A DNA stretch of 12,540 nucleotides from Opitutia bacterium (GCA_003157575.1 PMKA01000328.1:312-12851); one strand, 5' to 3'. Positions 1-6,114 are shown, numbered from the stretch's first letter. Numbers and translations: made by a program. Notes: a model not told the origin generated them from the sequence alone.

Positions 1-32
1 ATCCGCCCGGGGTTCGAATCCCCGGACGTGGC
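1..32 (+). tRNA. 3' end of a tRNA, probably tRNA-His (truncated by window edge)
   Basis: The T arm is intact: stem CGGGG (8-12), loop TTCGAAT (13-19) and stem CCCCG (20-24). The 3' strand of the acceptor stem, GACGTGG, follows at 25-31. The discriminator base is then C32 and no complete CCA is encoded. A C at position 73 is the known hallmark of tRNA-His, where it pairs with G-1, so His is the best guess. The anticodon lies outside the window and the identity rests on that single base. That it is a tRNA tail is much more certain than which tRNA it is. Confidence 0.75.
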
Positions 33-109
33 AGTTACGGGGTTGAAAACCGCCTCCGAATCGAGAAAACGCGCTCTTGATCGGCGCCGAACGGAAAGTT
101 AGGAAGACA

Positions 110-133
110 CCCGGCCCTTTCGGGCTTCGCGGG
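110..133. terminator. Possible weak hairpin terminator between the tRNA and the flagellar block
   Basis: An inner stem GCCC/GGGC (114-117 with 122-125) closes a four-base loop, which reads GAAA on the minus strand. It sits inside an outer CCC/GGG pairing (110-112 with 131-133). It lies about 33 bases beyond the stop of the last leftward flagellar gene. No good T-run follows on either strand, so it could be a weak or Rho-assisted end for either transcript, or an unrelated hairpin. Confidence 0.3.
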
Positions 134-165
134 ATGGTTTTGCCCGGAGGACGAAGTCCGAGGGG

Positions 166-549
166 CTATGCCGAGAGGCTCAGGTGCGCCGTCGCGGGCT
201 GGCCTGCCGTCCGCCTTTGACCGTAGGCGTTGCCCAAGTGGCCCAACCGGCTGCGGGCGGATTGAAGGGCGGTCAGCGTGGCGCGCATTTCCGTCAGGCG
301 CGCATTCATCATTCCCATCGACGAGACGTGGAGCGCCTGGAGGGCGGCGAGACGCGGTCTGGCCTCACCGACCGGCACATCCGGATCGTTCTGGAGCTCG
401 CTGAGCCGGGCAATGACGGGATCGGTGCGCTGTTGAACGGCGCGGATCTTCTCGATCTCGCCTGATCGCACCACGCACTGTTCCTCGGCCAGGAGCGCCT
501 CGAGTGCTGCGACAAGACGGAGGAAAGTTTTGCCGGGTGTTTGCATCAT
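166..549 (-). CDS. Small helical FliT/FlgN-like flagellar chaperone candidate
   Basis: This 127-aa, almost wholly alpha-helical protein has heptad-like Leu/Ala spacing in two long helices: roughly residues 7-52 with a run of charged residues, and 65-107. It ends in a short low-complexity tail. No catalytic motif or signal peptide is visible. It is the last gene of the leftward flagellar block, and its start overlaps the stop of fliS by ATGA, so translation is probably coupled. A small helical protein directly after fliS is where many flagellar operons carry fliT, whose product chaperones FliD. Size and fold prediction also fit FlgN. The assignment rests on position, size and helical character, not on a diagnostic motif. 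Two adjacent ATG codons (547-549 and 544-546) are both possible starts; the first gives the ATGA overlap. Confidence 0.6.
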   Translation of the reverse strand: MMQTPGKTFLRLVAALEALLAEEQCVVRSGEIEKIRAVQQRTDPVIARLSELQNDPDVPVGEARPRLAALQALHVSSMGMMNARLTEMRATLTALQSARSRLGHLGNAYGQRRTAGQPATAHLSLSA

Positions 550-980
550 GCAACGCTTTGCATGCGTCCCGCCGGGGCGTCTTCGGAATTGCCCCTGTGG
601 TGCAGCATTTCAGCCCAGCCATCGCGCAGTTCGCCCAGCAATCCCTCCACTTCGACGACAGGGGCCACGTCCTTCTTGAAATTTGCCTCGAGCAGGCGGC
701 GGTTATAATAGTCGTACACCCGGTCGAGGTTGGCGGCCACCTCGCCGCCCGCCTCATGATTGAGCGTTCCCTGGAGTTCAGCGATGATGTTCTGGGCCTT
801 CTGAAGGTTGCGGTTGATCACCTCGAAGCGGCGCCAGTCGTTCTGGTCCCCCTCGAGAGCGGCGCGCGCCTGCGCGAGGAAACGCAGGGCTGCATCGTAA
901 AGCATGAGAACGAGCTGCCCGGGACTCGCAGTCAGGATTGCCTGCGTTTGATAGGTCCGTGCGTAACTATTGGCCACCAT
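546..980 (-). CDS. fliS: FliS, flagellin export chaperone
   Basis: FliS binds the C-terminal helix of unpolymerised flagellin in the cytoplasm and delivers it to the flagellar export gate. The 144-aa protein shows the family pattern: an N-terminal Tyr-rich segment (YARTYQTQ, 6-13), the SPGQLVLMLYDAALRFL core at 19-35, then helices with NRNLQKAQNIIAELQ at 56-70 and a DYYNRRLLEAN helix at 90-100. Length is typical for FliS plus a short Ala/Gly tail. The gene starts 11 bases after the FlgM-like gene and ends by ATGA overlap with the FliT-like gene. There is no recognisable Shine-Dalgarno before the ATG, so translation may be coupled or leaderless-like. Its clients would be the three flagellins on the other side of fliD. 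Confidence 0.93.
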   Translation of the reverse strand: MVANSYARTYQTQAILTASPGQLVLMLYDAALRFLAQARAALEGDQNDWRRFEVINRNLQKAQNIIAELQGTLNHEAGGEVAANLDRVYDYYNRRLLEANFKKDVAPVVEVEGLLGELRDGWAEMLHHRGNSEDAPAGRMQSVA

Positions 981-991
981 TGGAGTAGGGA

Positions 992-1276
992 CTAATCGAT
1001 GACGTTGGCCAGGTCAGGGGAGTTCACGATTTGCGCGCTGATCTGGCGGATGATCTCTGGAGAGGGATAGGAAGGGTCTGCGGCCAGCTTCTGGCCGCGA
1101 GCGACGACGTCGGTGCGGATCTCGGGATAGGCCTTCAAGGCGGCGCGCAGTTGATCTGTGCCGGCGGTGGAGAGCTGGTCACCCTTGACGGACGTCTGAA
1201 GGTTTGCGCGAACTTGGGCAGTCTGTAGCGCCTGGGCGCGTCCAGCTGCATCTGAAGGAGATGTTGGTTGGATCAT
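992..1276 (-). CDS. flgM: FlgM-like anti-sigma-28 factor candidate
   Basis: FlgM holds sigma-28 (FliA) inactive until the hook-basal body is complete and FlgM itself is exported. This 94-aa protein has the family layout. A Gln/Ala/Ser-rich, probably disordered N-terminal half comes first. A D-x-LS element follows (DQLS, 33-36). The C-terminal part reads YPEIRTDVV (50-58), then a Tyr-Pro turn (70-71) and PEIIRQISAQIVNS (73-86), like the sigma-binding helices of FlgM. It sits 11 bases upstream of fliS and behind a 110-bp gap after the lipoprotein gene, so it may have its own promoter. The presence of sigma-28-type promoters in the same window supports the role. The similarity is short and judged by eye, and another small flagellar regulator is possible. 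Confidence 0.6.
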   Translation of the reverse strand: MIQPTSPSDAAGRAQALQTAQVRANLQTSVKGDQLSTAGTDQLRAALKAYPEIRTDVVARGQKLAADPSYPSPEIIRQISAQIVNSPDLANVID

Positions 1277-1317
1277 GGAGGACGGGGTGGTTAACGGTCA
1301 GCCCGGTCTTCATGCTG

Positions 1318-1344
1318 GGAACGCCGTTTGGTTCGGAAGATTTA
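1318..1344 (-). promoter_or_regulatory. Weak sigma-28-like promoter candidate before the FlgM-like gene
   Basis: On the minus strand a perfect TAAA -35 (1341-1344) is followed after exactly 15 bases by GGCGTTCC (1318-1325). This matches the GCCGATAA -10 consensus at only four of eight positions. It lies 42 bases before the ATG at 1276. The spacing is right but the -10 is poor, so this is only a candidate. If real it would place flgM under the sigma factor it inhibits. Confidence 0.25.
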
Positions 1345-1386
1345 ATCGACTGATTTCGAAAAGACTTGAGAGCGAACAATGCGGTG

Positions 1387-2118
1387 TCAGCGGGGCGGAA
1401 GGGTGGCGAAGGCCGCATCCGCGGCGTAGTCGGCAAATCTCATGGGACTGCGGAGGACGGTGAAGCTCGTGTCGCCCGGTTCGGACGAGGGCTGCCGCTT
1501 GCGGTCGTGGCGTCGTGCTGCATTGGCGACCGTTGGGTCTCCGGTGGAGAACAGGGTGTCAAATGCCCAAAGGATCGCGCCGTTTGTAGCGGCAAGTTTT
1601 GCCCGGAAGCCGAGGACGAGCGGCTGGTAGGGGGAATAGCTGGTGATATCGACGAACATGACTCCGTCGGCGCCGAATTCCCGGCCGAGCACGGAGAGGA
1701 AATCGGCCGGCAACACCTCGGACGAGAGCAGGCGCGGGCGCCCGAAGAGGCGCATAAGGGCGGCGGGATCGGCCACGACCACCTCGAAGCGCGCCTGGTG
1801 TTCCAGTTCGGCCAGCACAACACGGTCGAAGGACGCCAGTGCTTCGACCGGCGCGCCCGGGACGCCCGCCACCGGGAGGAGGACCACGCGTTGGAGCTTC
1901 GCAGGGAGGCGCGGCACGCCGCTGAAGTTTTTTGGCGTGAAGAACGGCCCGAGCACAACCGGGTCGATGAGCGGACGGGAGCCGGTGCAACCCCAGGAGA
2001 GTCCGAGGATGGCGACGCCGAGCGCCGCCAGCATGGCACGTGCAGCGGAAGCAGGACGCCTGTCAATACAACGACCGCCCGATTGGAAAACTGGATGCCG
2101 CCTCGTGTGGAAGATCAT
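1387..2118 (-). CDS. Putative CsgG/FlgO-like lipoprotein in the flagellar block
   Basis: This 243-aa protein has an Arg-rich N-terminus, a hydrophobic stretch (29-42) and a Cys at 44 in the context LSWGC, an imperfect lipobox because of the Trp at -2. The mature part resembles the alpha/beta domain shared by CsgG, TolB-N and FlgO-type envelope proteins: RVVLLPVAG (78-86), a helix FDRVVLAELE (98-107), FEVVVADPAAL (111-121), then FGADGVMFVDIT (148-159) and a strand pair around LGFRAKLAATNGAILWAFDT (169-188). The first ATG (2118) overlaps the fliD stop by ATGA and is preferred. A second in-frame ATG at 2034 (residue 29) gives a more usual signal-peptide length. FlgO-like proteins associate with the outer-membrane end of the flagellum in some bacteria, so an envelope role near the motor is a reasonable inference. 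The exact function is not known. Confidence 0.65.
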   Translation of the reverse strand: MIFHTRRHPVFQSGGRCIDRRPASAARAMLAALGVAILGLSWGCTGSRPLIDPVVLGPFFTPKNFSGVPRLPAKLQRVVLLPVAGVPGAPVEALASFDRVVLAELEHQARFEVVVADPAALMRLFGRPRLLSSEVLPADFLSVLGREFGADGVMFVDITSYSPYQPLVLGFRAKLAATNGAILWAFDTLFSTGDPTVANAARRHDRKRQPSSEPGDTSFTVLRSPMRFADYAADAAFATLPPR

Positions 2119-3890
2119 GAGCCGCTCTTTTGGAGGTTGGCGACCGCAGTGAGGTAATTGAGCTGGGACTGGGCCGTGGCCTGGGCGGATTGCATCGCCT
2201 CAAAGGCGGTCGTCAGCGTGGTTTGTTCCTTGGTGAGCTGGGCTTGCAAGGTGCTGATTTGGGTATCGAGGTCGGTGTCGGACGAGGTCAGGGAATTGGT
2301 CAGCATTGCGATCGCGCCGGTGGAGGGGAGAAGAAGCCCGCTGAGATAGCTGTTGACGTTGGAGGCCATGCCGGTCGAGGCCTGGGTGAAATAGGCCGCC
2401 ACGTCGGCGCTGTGGTTGGCGAGGGCGTTTTGGAGCTTGGAGCTGTCCTTGATGATCATCTCGCCCGAGGAATCAAAGTCGAGCCCGAGGTCGGAGAGCT
2501 GTTTGACCGTGCCGGAGAGGCCGGGAACGGTCGCGAAGATCCGCGACTGGAGATTGGAAACCCATTTCGGGACGTCCAGATCGTTTGCCAGCGTGCCGGT
2601 GGTCACAGTGCCGTCGGAATTGGTCGTGGAGGTGGTCTCGGTGCTGATGTAGCTTTTGACGGTGTTGTACTGGCTGGCGAAATTTTGAATGGCCGTCTCC
2701 ATCGAGGACGTGTCCGCCGCAACGGTGACGGTTTGCGTCGTTGCGGTCGTCGCCGTGACACTCAAGCCGGAAGCGCCGAACGTGCTTCCGTCGAGCGTAT
2801 TGCTACGGCTGGAGAGCGTGGCGCCGTTATTTACCGAGAATTGCGCATTCTGACCATGCTGGAGCGTTGCGTTGCCGGTCAGGCCGAGCGCGCTGAGCAA
2901 TCCGGTTTTTCCGGTGTCCGCCACATCGTTTGCGCCGAGCCCGAAGTCGCCTGTGGAATCGTTGGTGAGCACCACGTTGTTGGTGGTGGAATCGTAGCTT
3001 GCCGTGACGCCTGCAGAAGAGGCGTTGATCCGCTGCATCACTGTCGCCAGCGAATCCGTTCCCGTATTGTAGGCGATGCTCACACCGTTGATCATGAATG
3101 AGCCGTTGCCTGAGGAATCCACGGCGGTGATGGCCGTGTTCAGGTTCGACTGGTCAAGAGGGACGTCGAGGGTGACGGCGCCGAGGGCGTTTGCGCTTGA
3201 GACCGACGTTCCCCCATTGTTGGAAAGCTGCATCACATCCAGGAAATTGCTCGAATCGTTGATGGCGCCGAGGACGATTTCCGTCGTGTCAAGGGGGTTT
3301 GTGTTGGCCAGGGTGATCCCGTCGGAGCCCGGATCATAGCTCGCAGTAACGCTGCCGTTTGTGGCGGTGGAAATCTTGTCGAACACGTCTTGCAGCGAAT
3401 CGGTGAGGGCGACTTTAACGGTCTGGCCGTTGACGGTGAAATTGCCGGCGGTGACTGCTGTGGCGGTGGGAAGGGTGGCAAGCGTGAGCCCATCGACATT
3501 GCTTGTGCTGCTCAAGCCGGCGGCGATTTTCCCGCCGCCGACAAGGCTGGCTGCTGTGGCGAGTTTTGTGACGGCGATCGTGTAGCTGCCGGTGGCAGTG
3601 CCATTGGTTGCGGAGGCACTCCAATTCGCATCGGTGGCTGAGGTTGTGCGGGCAGTGTACAGCGAGGGAGTGACCAGCGCCTGGGCGTAGGTCTTCAGCT
3701 GGGTGAGATCCGTGTTGAGAGTCGCAAGGGCGCTGATCTGCGCCTTGTTTGCAGTCACCTCGGCCTGCAAGTTGGTGACCGGCGTGCTGTCTGCAGCAAT
3801 GATCTGGGTTACATAGGTCTGCCAGTCGAAGGAGCCTGACGTCGAAGAGGTGAGACTGGAAACATTGATGGAACTGGTGCTGGTAGACAT
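2115..3890 (-). CDS. fliD: FliD, flagellar filament cap protein (HAP2)
   Basis: FliD sits as a ring at the filament tip and folds incoming flagellin. The 591-aa protein has a disordered Ser/Thr leader (1-20). The FliD N-terminal domain follows (about 21-120, with FDWQTYVTQIIAADSTPVTN at 21-40, the usual 'P...L' heptad start). Two flagellin-IN-like repeats come next: NGQTVKV...TASYDPGSDGITL (154-194) and NGVSIAY...TASYDSTTNNVVL (268-308). A C-terminal domain (about 345-591) ends in a coiled coil (LDTQISTLQAQLTKEQTTL, 541-559). This is the standard order and slightly above average length. Ser/Thr content is high throughout. It is the first gene of the leftward block, with a sigma-28-type promoter just upstream, and is translationally overlapped with the next gene. 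No clear Shine-Dalgarno precedes the ATG. Confidence 0.95.
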   Translation of the reverse strand: MSTSTSSINVSSLTSSTSGSFDWQTYVTQIIAADSTPVTNLQAEVTANKAQISALATLNTDLTQLKTYAQALVTPSLYTARTTSATDANWSASATNGTATGSYTIAVTKLATAASLVGGGKIAAGLSSTSNVDGLTLATLPTATAVTAGNFTVNGQTVKVALTDSLQDVFDKISTATNGSVTASYDPGSDGITLANTNPLDTTEIVLGAINDSSNFLDVMQLSNNGGTSVSSANALGAVTLDVPLDQSNLNTAITAVDSSGNGSFMINGVSIAYNTGTDSLATVMQRINASSAGVTASYDSTTNNVVLTNDSTGDFGLGANDVADTGKTGLLSALGLTGNATLQHGQNAQFSVNNGATLSSRSNTLDGSTFGASGLSVTATTATTQTVTVAADTSSMETAIQNFASQYNTVKSYISTETTSTTNSDGTVTTGTLANDLDVPKWVSNLQSRIFATVPGLSGTVKQLSDLGLDFDSSGEMIIKDSSKLQNALANHSADVAAYFTQASTGMASNVNSYLSGLLLPSTGAIAMLTNSLTSSDTDLDTQISTLQAQLTKEQTTLTTAFEAMQSAQATAQSQLNYLTAVANLQKSGS

Positions 3891-3918
3891 GGTACGTGCA
3901 GGGATTTTCCAAAGGGAC

Positions 3919-3945
3919 CTATCGGCACGCAGGCAGCCGCGGTTA
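3919..3945 (-). promoter_or_regulatory. Sigma-28-type promoter of fliD
   Basis: Minus-strand TAAC (3942-3945), a 15-base spacer, then GCCGATAG (3919-3926). Against the enteric FliA consensus TAAA-N15-GCCGATAA this is 3/4 plus 7/8 with ideal spacing. The predicted transcript start is near 3912, giving a leader of roughly 20 bases before the fliD ATG at 3890. Confidence 0.7.
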
Positions 3946-3948
3946 AGC

Positions 3949-3972
3949 GCGGATTTTTTCGCAGAAATCCGC
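3949..3972. promoter_or_regulatory. Inverted repeat between divergent fliD and flagellin promoters (operator candidate)
   Basis: GCGGATTT (3949-3956) and AAATCCGC (3965-3972) form perfect 8-bp arms around an 8-base centre. The element exactly fills the space between the fliD -35 (3942-3945) and the flagellin-1 -35 (3973-3976). A dimeric regulator bound here could act on both promoters. No protein is identified. Confidence 0.5.
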
Positions 3973-3999
3973 TAAACCTTTTCCCGTGTGCGCCGTAAA
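3973..3999 (+). promoter_or_regulatory. Sigma-28-type promoter of flagellin 1
   Basis: TAAA (3973-3976), 15 bases, then GCCGTAAA (3992-3999), matching the FliA consensus at 4/4 and 6/8 with ideal spacing. The start of transcription would be near 4006, leaving a leader of nearly 100 nt before the ATG at 4103. Confidence 0.72.
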
Positions 4000-4003
4000 A
4001 TGC

Positions 4004-4102
4004 TTCATCCGCGGCAAAGAGTTGCCCGGGTGGCGCGGACCGGCGCCCCTCCTCCGGCCCCGTGGCGACAACGGACGTCGCACCAAATCAAGGATCGATA
4101 CC
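4004..4102 (+). promoter_or_regulatory. Structured 5' leader of flagellin 1
   Basis: This ~99-nt untranslated leader is nearly identical to that of flagellin 2 (about seven substitutions and one indel by eye). Hairpin A is GGCGC/GCGCC (4032-4036 with 4043-4047), extendable by GG/CC past a bulged T. Hairpin B is GCGAC/GTCGC (4065-4069 with 4077-4081), ending just before the Shine-Dalgarno AAGGAT (4090-4095). The differences from leader 2 fall in loops, unpaired bases or G-U-compatible positions. A role in mRNA stability or translation is inferred. Confidence 0.5.
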
Positions 4103-4786
4103 ATGTCACTGTTCATCAATACCAACACCGCGGCCTCGAATGCTGCGAACAACCTGGCGGCTTCAAATCTCAACCTGCAGAACAGCCTTAACAAGCTTTC
4201 GAGCGGTTCCCGGATCGTAAAGGCCTCGGACGACGCCGGCGGACTCGCCGCGTCGATGAATTTGACCGCAGCGGCCGCGCAAGCCGGCTCGGCCGTTTCT
4301 TCCGACGCCAACCAGATTTCGTTGCTCCAGGCGAAAGACGGAGTTCTCAAGGTCGCTGGCGACATCGCCACCCGCCTCGCCCAGCTGACATCGCTCAAGA
4401 GCGACACGACGCTGTCGACCTCCGACAAGGCAGGCTACACAACGGAAAGCACCGCGCTGGCAAGCGAACTCGGATCGCTCGCCAACGTGCAGTACAACGG
4501 CAAGGCCCTGTTCACTTCCTCCGAATTGAGCTCCAGTTCCACCTTGGCCAGCATCGCGACCGCCCGCGCGGCGATCGGTGCGGCGCAGAGTTCCGCCCAA
4601 TTCGACTCCCAGGCGGAATCCGTCGCCAAGACCAATCTGGAAGCGGCTGCCGGCCAGATCTCGAATGTCGACGTGGCTTCTGAGGCAACGAGCCTCGCCA
4701 AGTTCAACGTGATGGTGCAGTACGGGGCGGCCATGCTCGCGCAGGCCAACCAAAGCACCCAGGTCGCGCTGAAGCTGATCCAGTAA
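4103..4786 (+). CDS. fliC: Flagellin 1 (short, D0/D1-only type)
   Basis: This is the structural subunit of the flagellar filament, 227 aa. The N-terminal D0/D1 half has the family signature MSLFINTNTAASNAANNL (1-18) and NKLSSGSRIVKASDDAGGLA (30-49). The C-terminal half ends with the conserved AMLAQANQSTQVALKLIQ (210-227). The two halves join through only a short Ser-rich stretch (SSELSSSSTL), so the surface D2/D3 domains of longer flagellins are absent. That leaves a thin filament whose exposed Ser/Thr cluster could accept glycans. No signal peptide is present, as expected for type III export. The ATG is fixed by AAGGAT seven to eight bases upstream. It is expressed from a sigma-28-type promoter and followed by a strong terminator. 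About 93% identical to flagellin 2 (15 differences counted by eye). Confidence 0.96.
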   Translation: MSLFINTNTAASNAANNLAASNLNLQNSLNKLSSGSRIVKASDDAGGLAASMNLTAAAAQAGSAVSSDANQISLLQAKDGVLKVAGDIATRLAQLTSLKSDTTLSTSDKAGYTTESTALASELGSLANVQYNGKALFTSSELSSSSTLASIATARAAIGAAQSSAQFDSQAESVAKTNLEAAAGQISNVDVASEATSLAKFNVMVQYGAAMLAQANQSTQVALKLIQ

Positions 4787-4820
4787 GCCTCGCTCGATCG
4801 CCCGAAGTTTGTCCTACGAA

Positions 4821-4856
4821 AGACCTCCGCCCACGCGGAGGTCTTTTTGCTTTTTT
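4821..4856 (+). terminator. Intrinsic terminator of flagellin 1
   Basis: A perfect 10-bp stem, AGACCTCCGC (4821-4830) with GCGGAGGTCT (4835-4844), closes the loop CCAC. It runs straight into a T-rich tract to 4856. It lies 34 bases after the stop codon, so flagellin 2 is not simply read through from flagellin 1. Confidence 0.93.
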
Positions 4857-4932
4857 GCGGGCGCCGGGGCGGCTGAAGTATAGGACGGTGGGATCGACCG
4901 CTGATTGCGCAGACGATATTTCGGAATCCCGC

Positions 4933-4959
4933 TTAATATTTACCGGGGCGCGTCGAAGC
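4933..4959 (+). promoter_or_regulatory. Degenerate sigma-28-type promoter of flagellin 2
   Basis: TTAA (4933-4936), 15 bases, then GTCGAAGC (4952-4959). It aligns base for base with the flagellin-1 promoter (same distance to the shared leader start) but keeps only 4 of 8 -10 consensus bases. It is probably weaker, or shifted to another sigma factor. Its start would be near 4966. Confidence 0.5.
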
Positions 4960-4963
4960 ACTG

Positions 4964-5063
4964 TTCATCCGCGGCAAATACTTGTCCGGGTGGCGCGGAC
5001 CGGCGCCTCTCCTCCGGCCCCGTGGCGACAACGGAAGTCGCAATTAAATCAAGGATCGATACC
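4964..5063 (+). promoter_or_regulatory. Structured 5' leader of flagellin 2
   Basis: This is the counterpart of the flagellin-1 leader. Hairpin A (4992-5007) is kept unchanged, with one C-to-T change in the flanking pairing that still allows G-U. Hairpin B (5025-5041) keeps both arms GCGAC/GTCGC and differs only in the loop. The Shine-Dalgarno AAGGAT and the seven following bases are identical to copy 1. Confidence 0.5.
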
Positions 5064-5747
5064 ATGTCACTGTTCATTAATACCAACACCGCGGCTTCGA
5101 ATGCTGCGAACAACCTGGCGGTTTCAAATCTGAACCTGCAGAACAGCCTTAACAAGCTCTCGAGCGGTTCCCGGATCGTCAAGGCTTCCGACGACGCAGG
5201 CGGACTTGCTGCGTCGATGAATCTGACCGCTGCTGCCGCGCAGGCCGGCTCGGCTGTGTCAGCCGATGCCAACAGCATCTCGTTGCTGCAGGCGAAAGAC
5301 GGCGTTCTCAAGGTCGCTGGCGACATTGCCACACGCCTGGCCCAGCTGACGTCGCTCAAGAACGACACGACGCTGTCGACCTCCGACAAAGCAGGCTACA
5401 CGACGGAGAGCACCGCGTTGACGACCGAACTCGGATCGCTGGCAAACGTGCAGTACAACGGCAAAGCTCTGTTCACGTCCGCCGAACTGAGCTCCAGCTC
5501 CACATTGTCCACCATCGCGAGCGCCCGGGCCACGATCGGTGCACAGCAAAGCGCCGCCCAGTTCGACTCCCAGGCGGAATCCGTTGCCAAGACCAACCTG
5601 GAAGCGGCTGCCGGCCAGATCTCGAACGTTGACGTGGCTTCTGAGGCGACGAACCTCGCCAAGTACAACGTGATGGTGCAATACGGCGCGGCCATGCTCG
5701 CGCAGGCCAACCAAAGCACACAGGTCGCGTTGAAGCTGATCCAGTAA
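5064..5747 (+). CDS. fliC: Flagellin 2 (short, tandem paralogue)
   Basis: Filament subunit of 227 aa, the same length as both neighbours. The N-terminal signature and the C-terminal AMLAQANQSTQVALKLIQ are identical to flagellin 1. The fifteen differences cluster in the middle (residues 68-161) and are mostly Ala/Ser/Thr swaps such as TSAELSSSSTLSTIASARATIGAQQ, written here only as the local context of the exposed loop. Near the C-terminus Asn and Tyr replace the Ser and Phe of copy 1 (NLAKY versus SLAKF), as in flagellin 3. The ATG is set by AAGGAT. Expression would start at the degenerate promoter upstream and end at its own terminator. Having three subunit genes raises the possibility of a composite filament or stage-specific expression. 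Confidence 0.96.
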   Translation: MSLFINTNTAASNAANNLAVSNLNLQNSLNKLSSGSRIVKASDDAGGLAASMNLTAAAAQAGSAVSADANSISLLQAKDGVLKVAGDIATRLAQLTSLKNDTTLSTSDKAGYTTESTALTTELGSLANVQYNGKALFTSAELSSSSTLSTIASARATIGAQQSAAQFDSQAESVAKTNLEAAAGQISNVDVASEATNLAKYNVMVQYGAAMLAQANQSTQVALKLIQ

Positions 5748-5782
5748 GCCTCGCTCGATCGCCCAAAGTTTGCCCAATGATT

Positions 5783-5815
5783 GGCCTCCGCCTCGGCGGA
5801 GGCCTTTCTATTTTT
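5783..5815 (+). terminator. Intrinsic terminator of flagellin 2
   Basis: GGCCTCCGCC (5783-5792) and GGCGGAGGCC (5795-5804) form a 9-10-bp GC-rich stem, followed by a T-rich tract to 5815 (TTTCTATTTTT). Similar design to the terminator of flagellin 1, though the stem sequence has diverged. Confidence 0.9.
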
Positions 5816-5838
5816 AGGAATGGCGCGACGCCATTCCT
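5816..5838. repeat. Perfect 10-bp inverted repeat after the flagellin-2 terminator
   Basis: AGGAATGGCG (5816-5825) and CGCCATTCCT (5829-5838) flank only CGA. It abuts the T-tract of the terminator but lacks a T-run of its own. It could be a second barrier to read-through or an REP-like unit. Confidence 0.6.
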
Positions 5839-5885
5839 TGTTGGCGCCGCAATGCGCCTGTGCCGGACTCATGCAATTGATGTAG

Positions 5886-5941
5886 GGTCGCCGCTCGCCG
5901 GCGGACCGTCTGGATTTGGAGGGCGGACCGCTGTGTCCGCC
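5886..5941. repeat. Pair of REP-like palindromes
   Basis: The first hairpin pairs GGTCGCCG (5886-5893) with CGGC-G-GACC (5899-5907, one bulged G). The second pairs GGCGGAC (5922-5928) with GTCCGCC (5935-5941) around six bases. Two GC-rich imperfect palindromes close together between genes look like interspersed REP elements. A genome-wide count would be needed to prove that. Confidence 0.5.
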
Positions 5942-6083
5942 GGAAGCATAGCGCTCCCCCCACTCCCGATCCGATCCCAAATCGCCCATCACTAGGTATT
6001 TTCTGCCTGCCCGTGCCATGGCGCCCGATTCCGGGCCGCGATTGATAAACGAGCCCAGAAATATTGCATCGTAAGAGCATGAT

Positions 6084-6106
6084 GGTGAATATATAGCAAA
6101 TTCATC
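6084..6106. promoter_or_regulatory. Imperfect inverted repeat upstream of the flagellin-3 promoter candidate
   Basis: GGTGAAT (6084-6090) and ATTCATC (6100-6106) form seven-base arms (one G-T mismatch at the DNA level) around an AT-rich nine-base centre. It ends eight bases before the sigma-54-like element. It could be an activator site, although sigma-54 activators usually bind further upstream. Confidence 0.25.
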
Positions 6107-6114
6107 AATCACGC

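Larger units (their letters stand above)
4004..5775 (+). repeat. Tandem duplication carrying flagellins 1 and 2
   Basis: Two direct copies of about 810 bp (4004-4815 and 4964-5775, offset 960-961) contain leader, coding region and the start of the 3' UTR. Similarity drops sharply on both sides: the promoter region is only about 58% matched by eye, and the terminator stems differ in sequence while keeping the same design. This is a gene-duplication unit, not a mobile element. Confidence 0.8.

Noticed and set aside
1366..2157. 263-aa open frame on the plus strand
   Set aside because: Antisense to the lipoprotein gene, whose strand, ATGA overlap and hydrophobic N-terminus are coherent. The plus-strand product has Arg/Glu/Gly-biased composition.
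2130..3101. 323-aa open frame on the plus strand
   Set aside because: Antisense to fliD, Gly/Arg-rich and without recognisable motifs. fliD is unambiguous on the other strand.
4004..4102. c-di-GMP-I (GEMM) riboswitch in the flagellin leader
   Set aside because: GGCAAA and CTCCGGCC occur and c-di-GMP control of flagella is common, but the core GACGCAAAGCC segment and the second receptor hairpin are missing. An Infernal scan with RF01051 would settle it.
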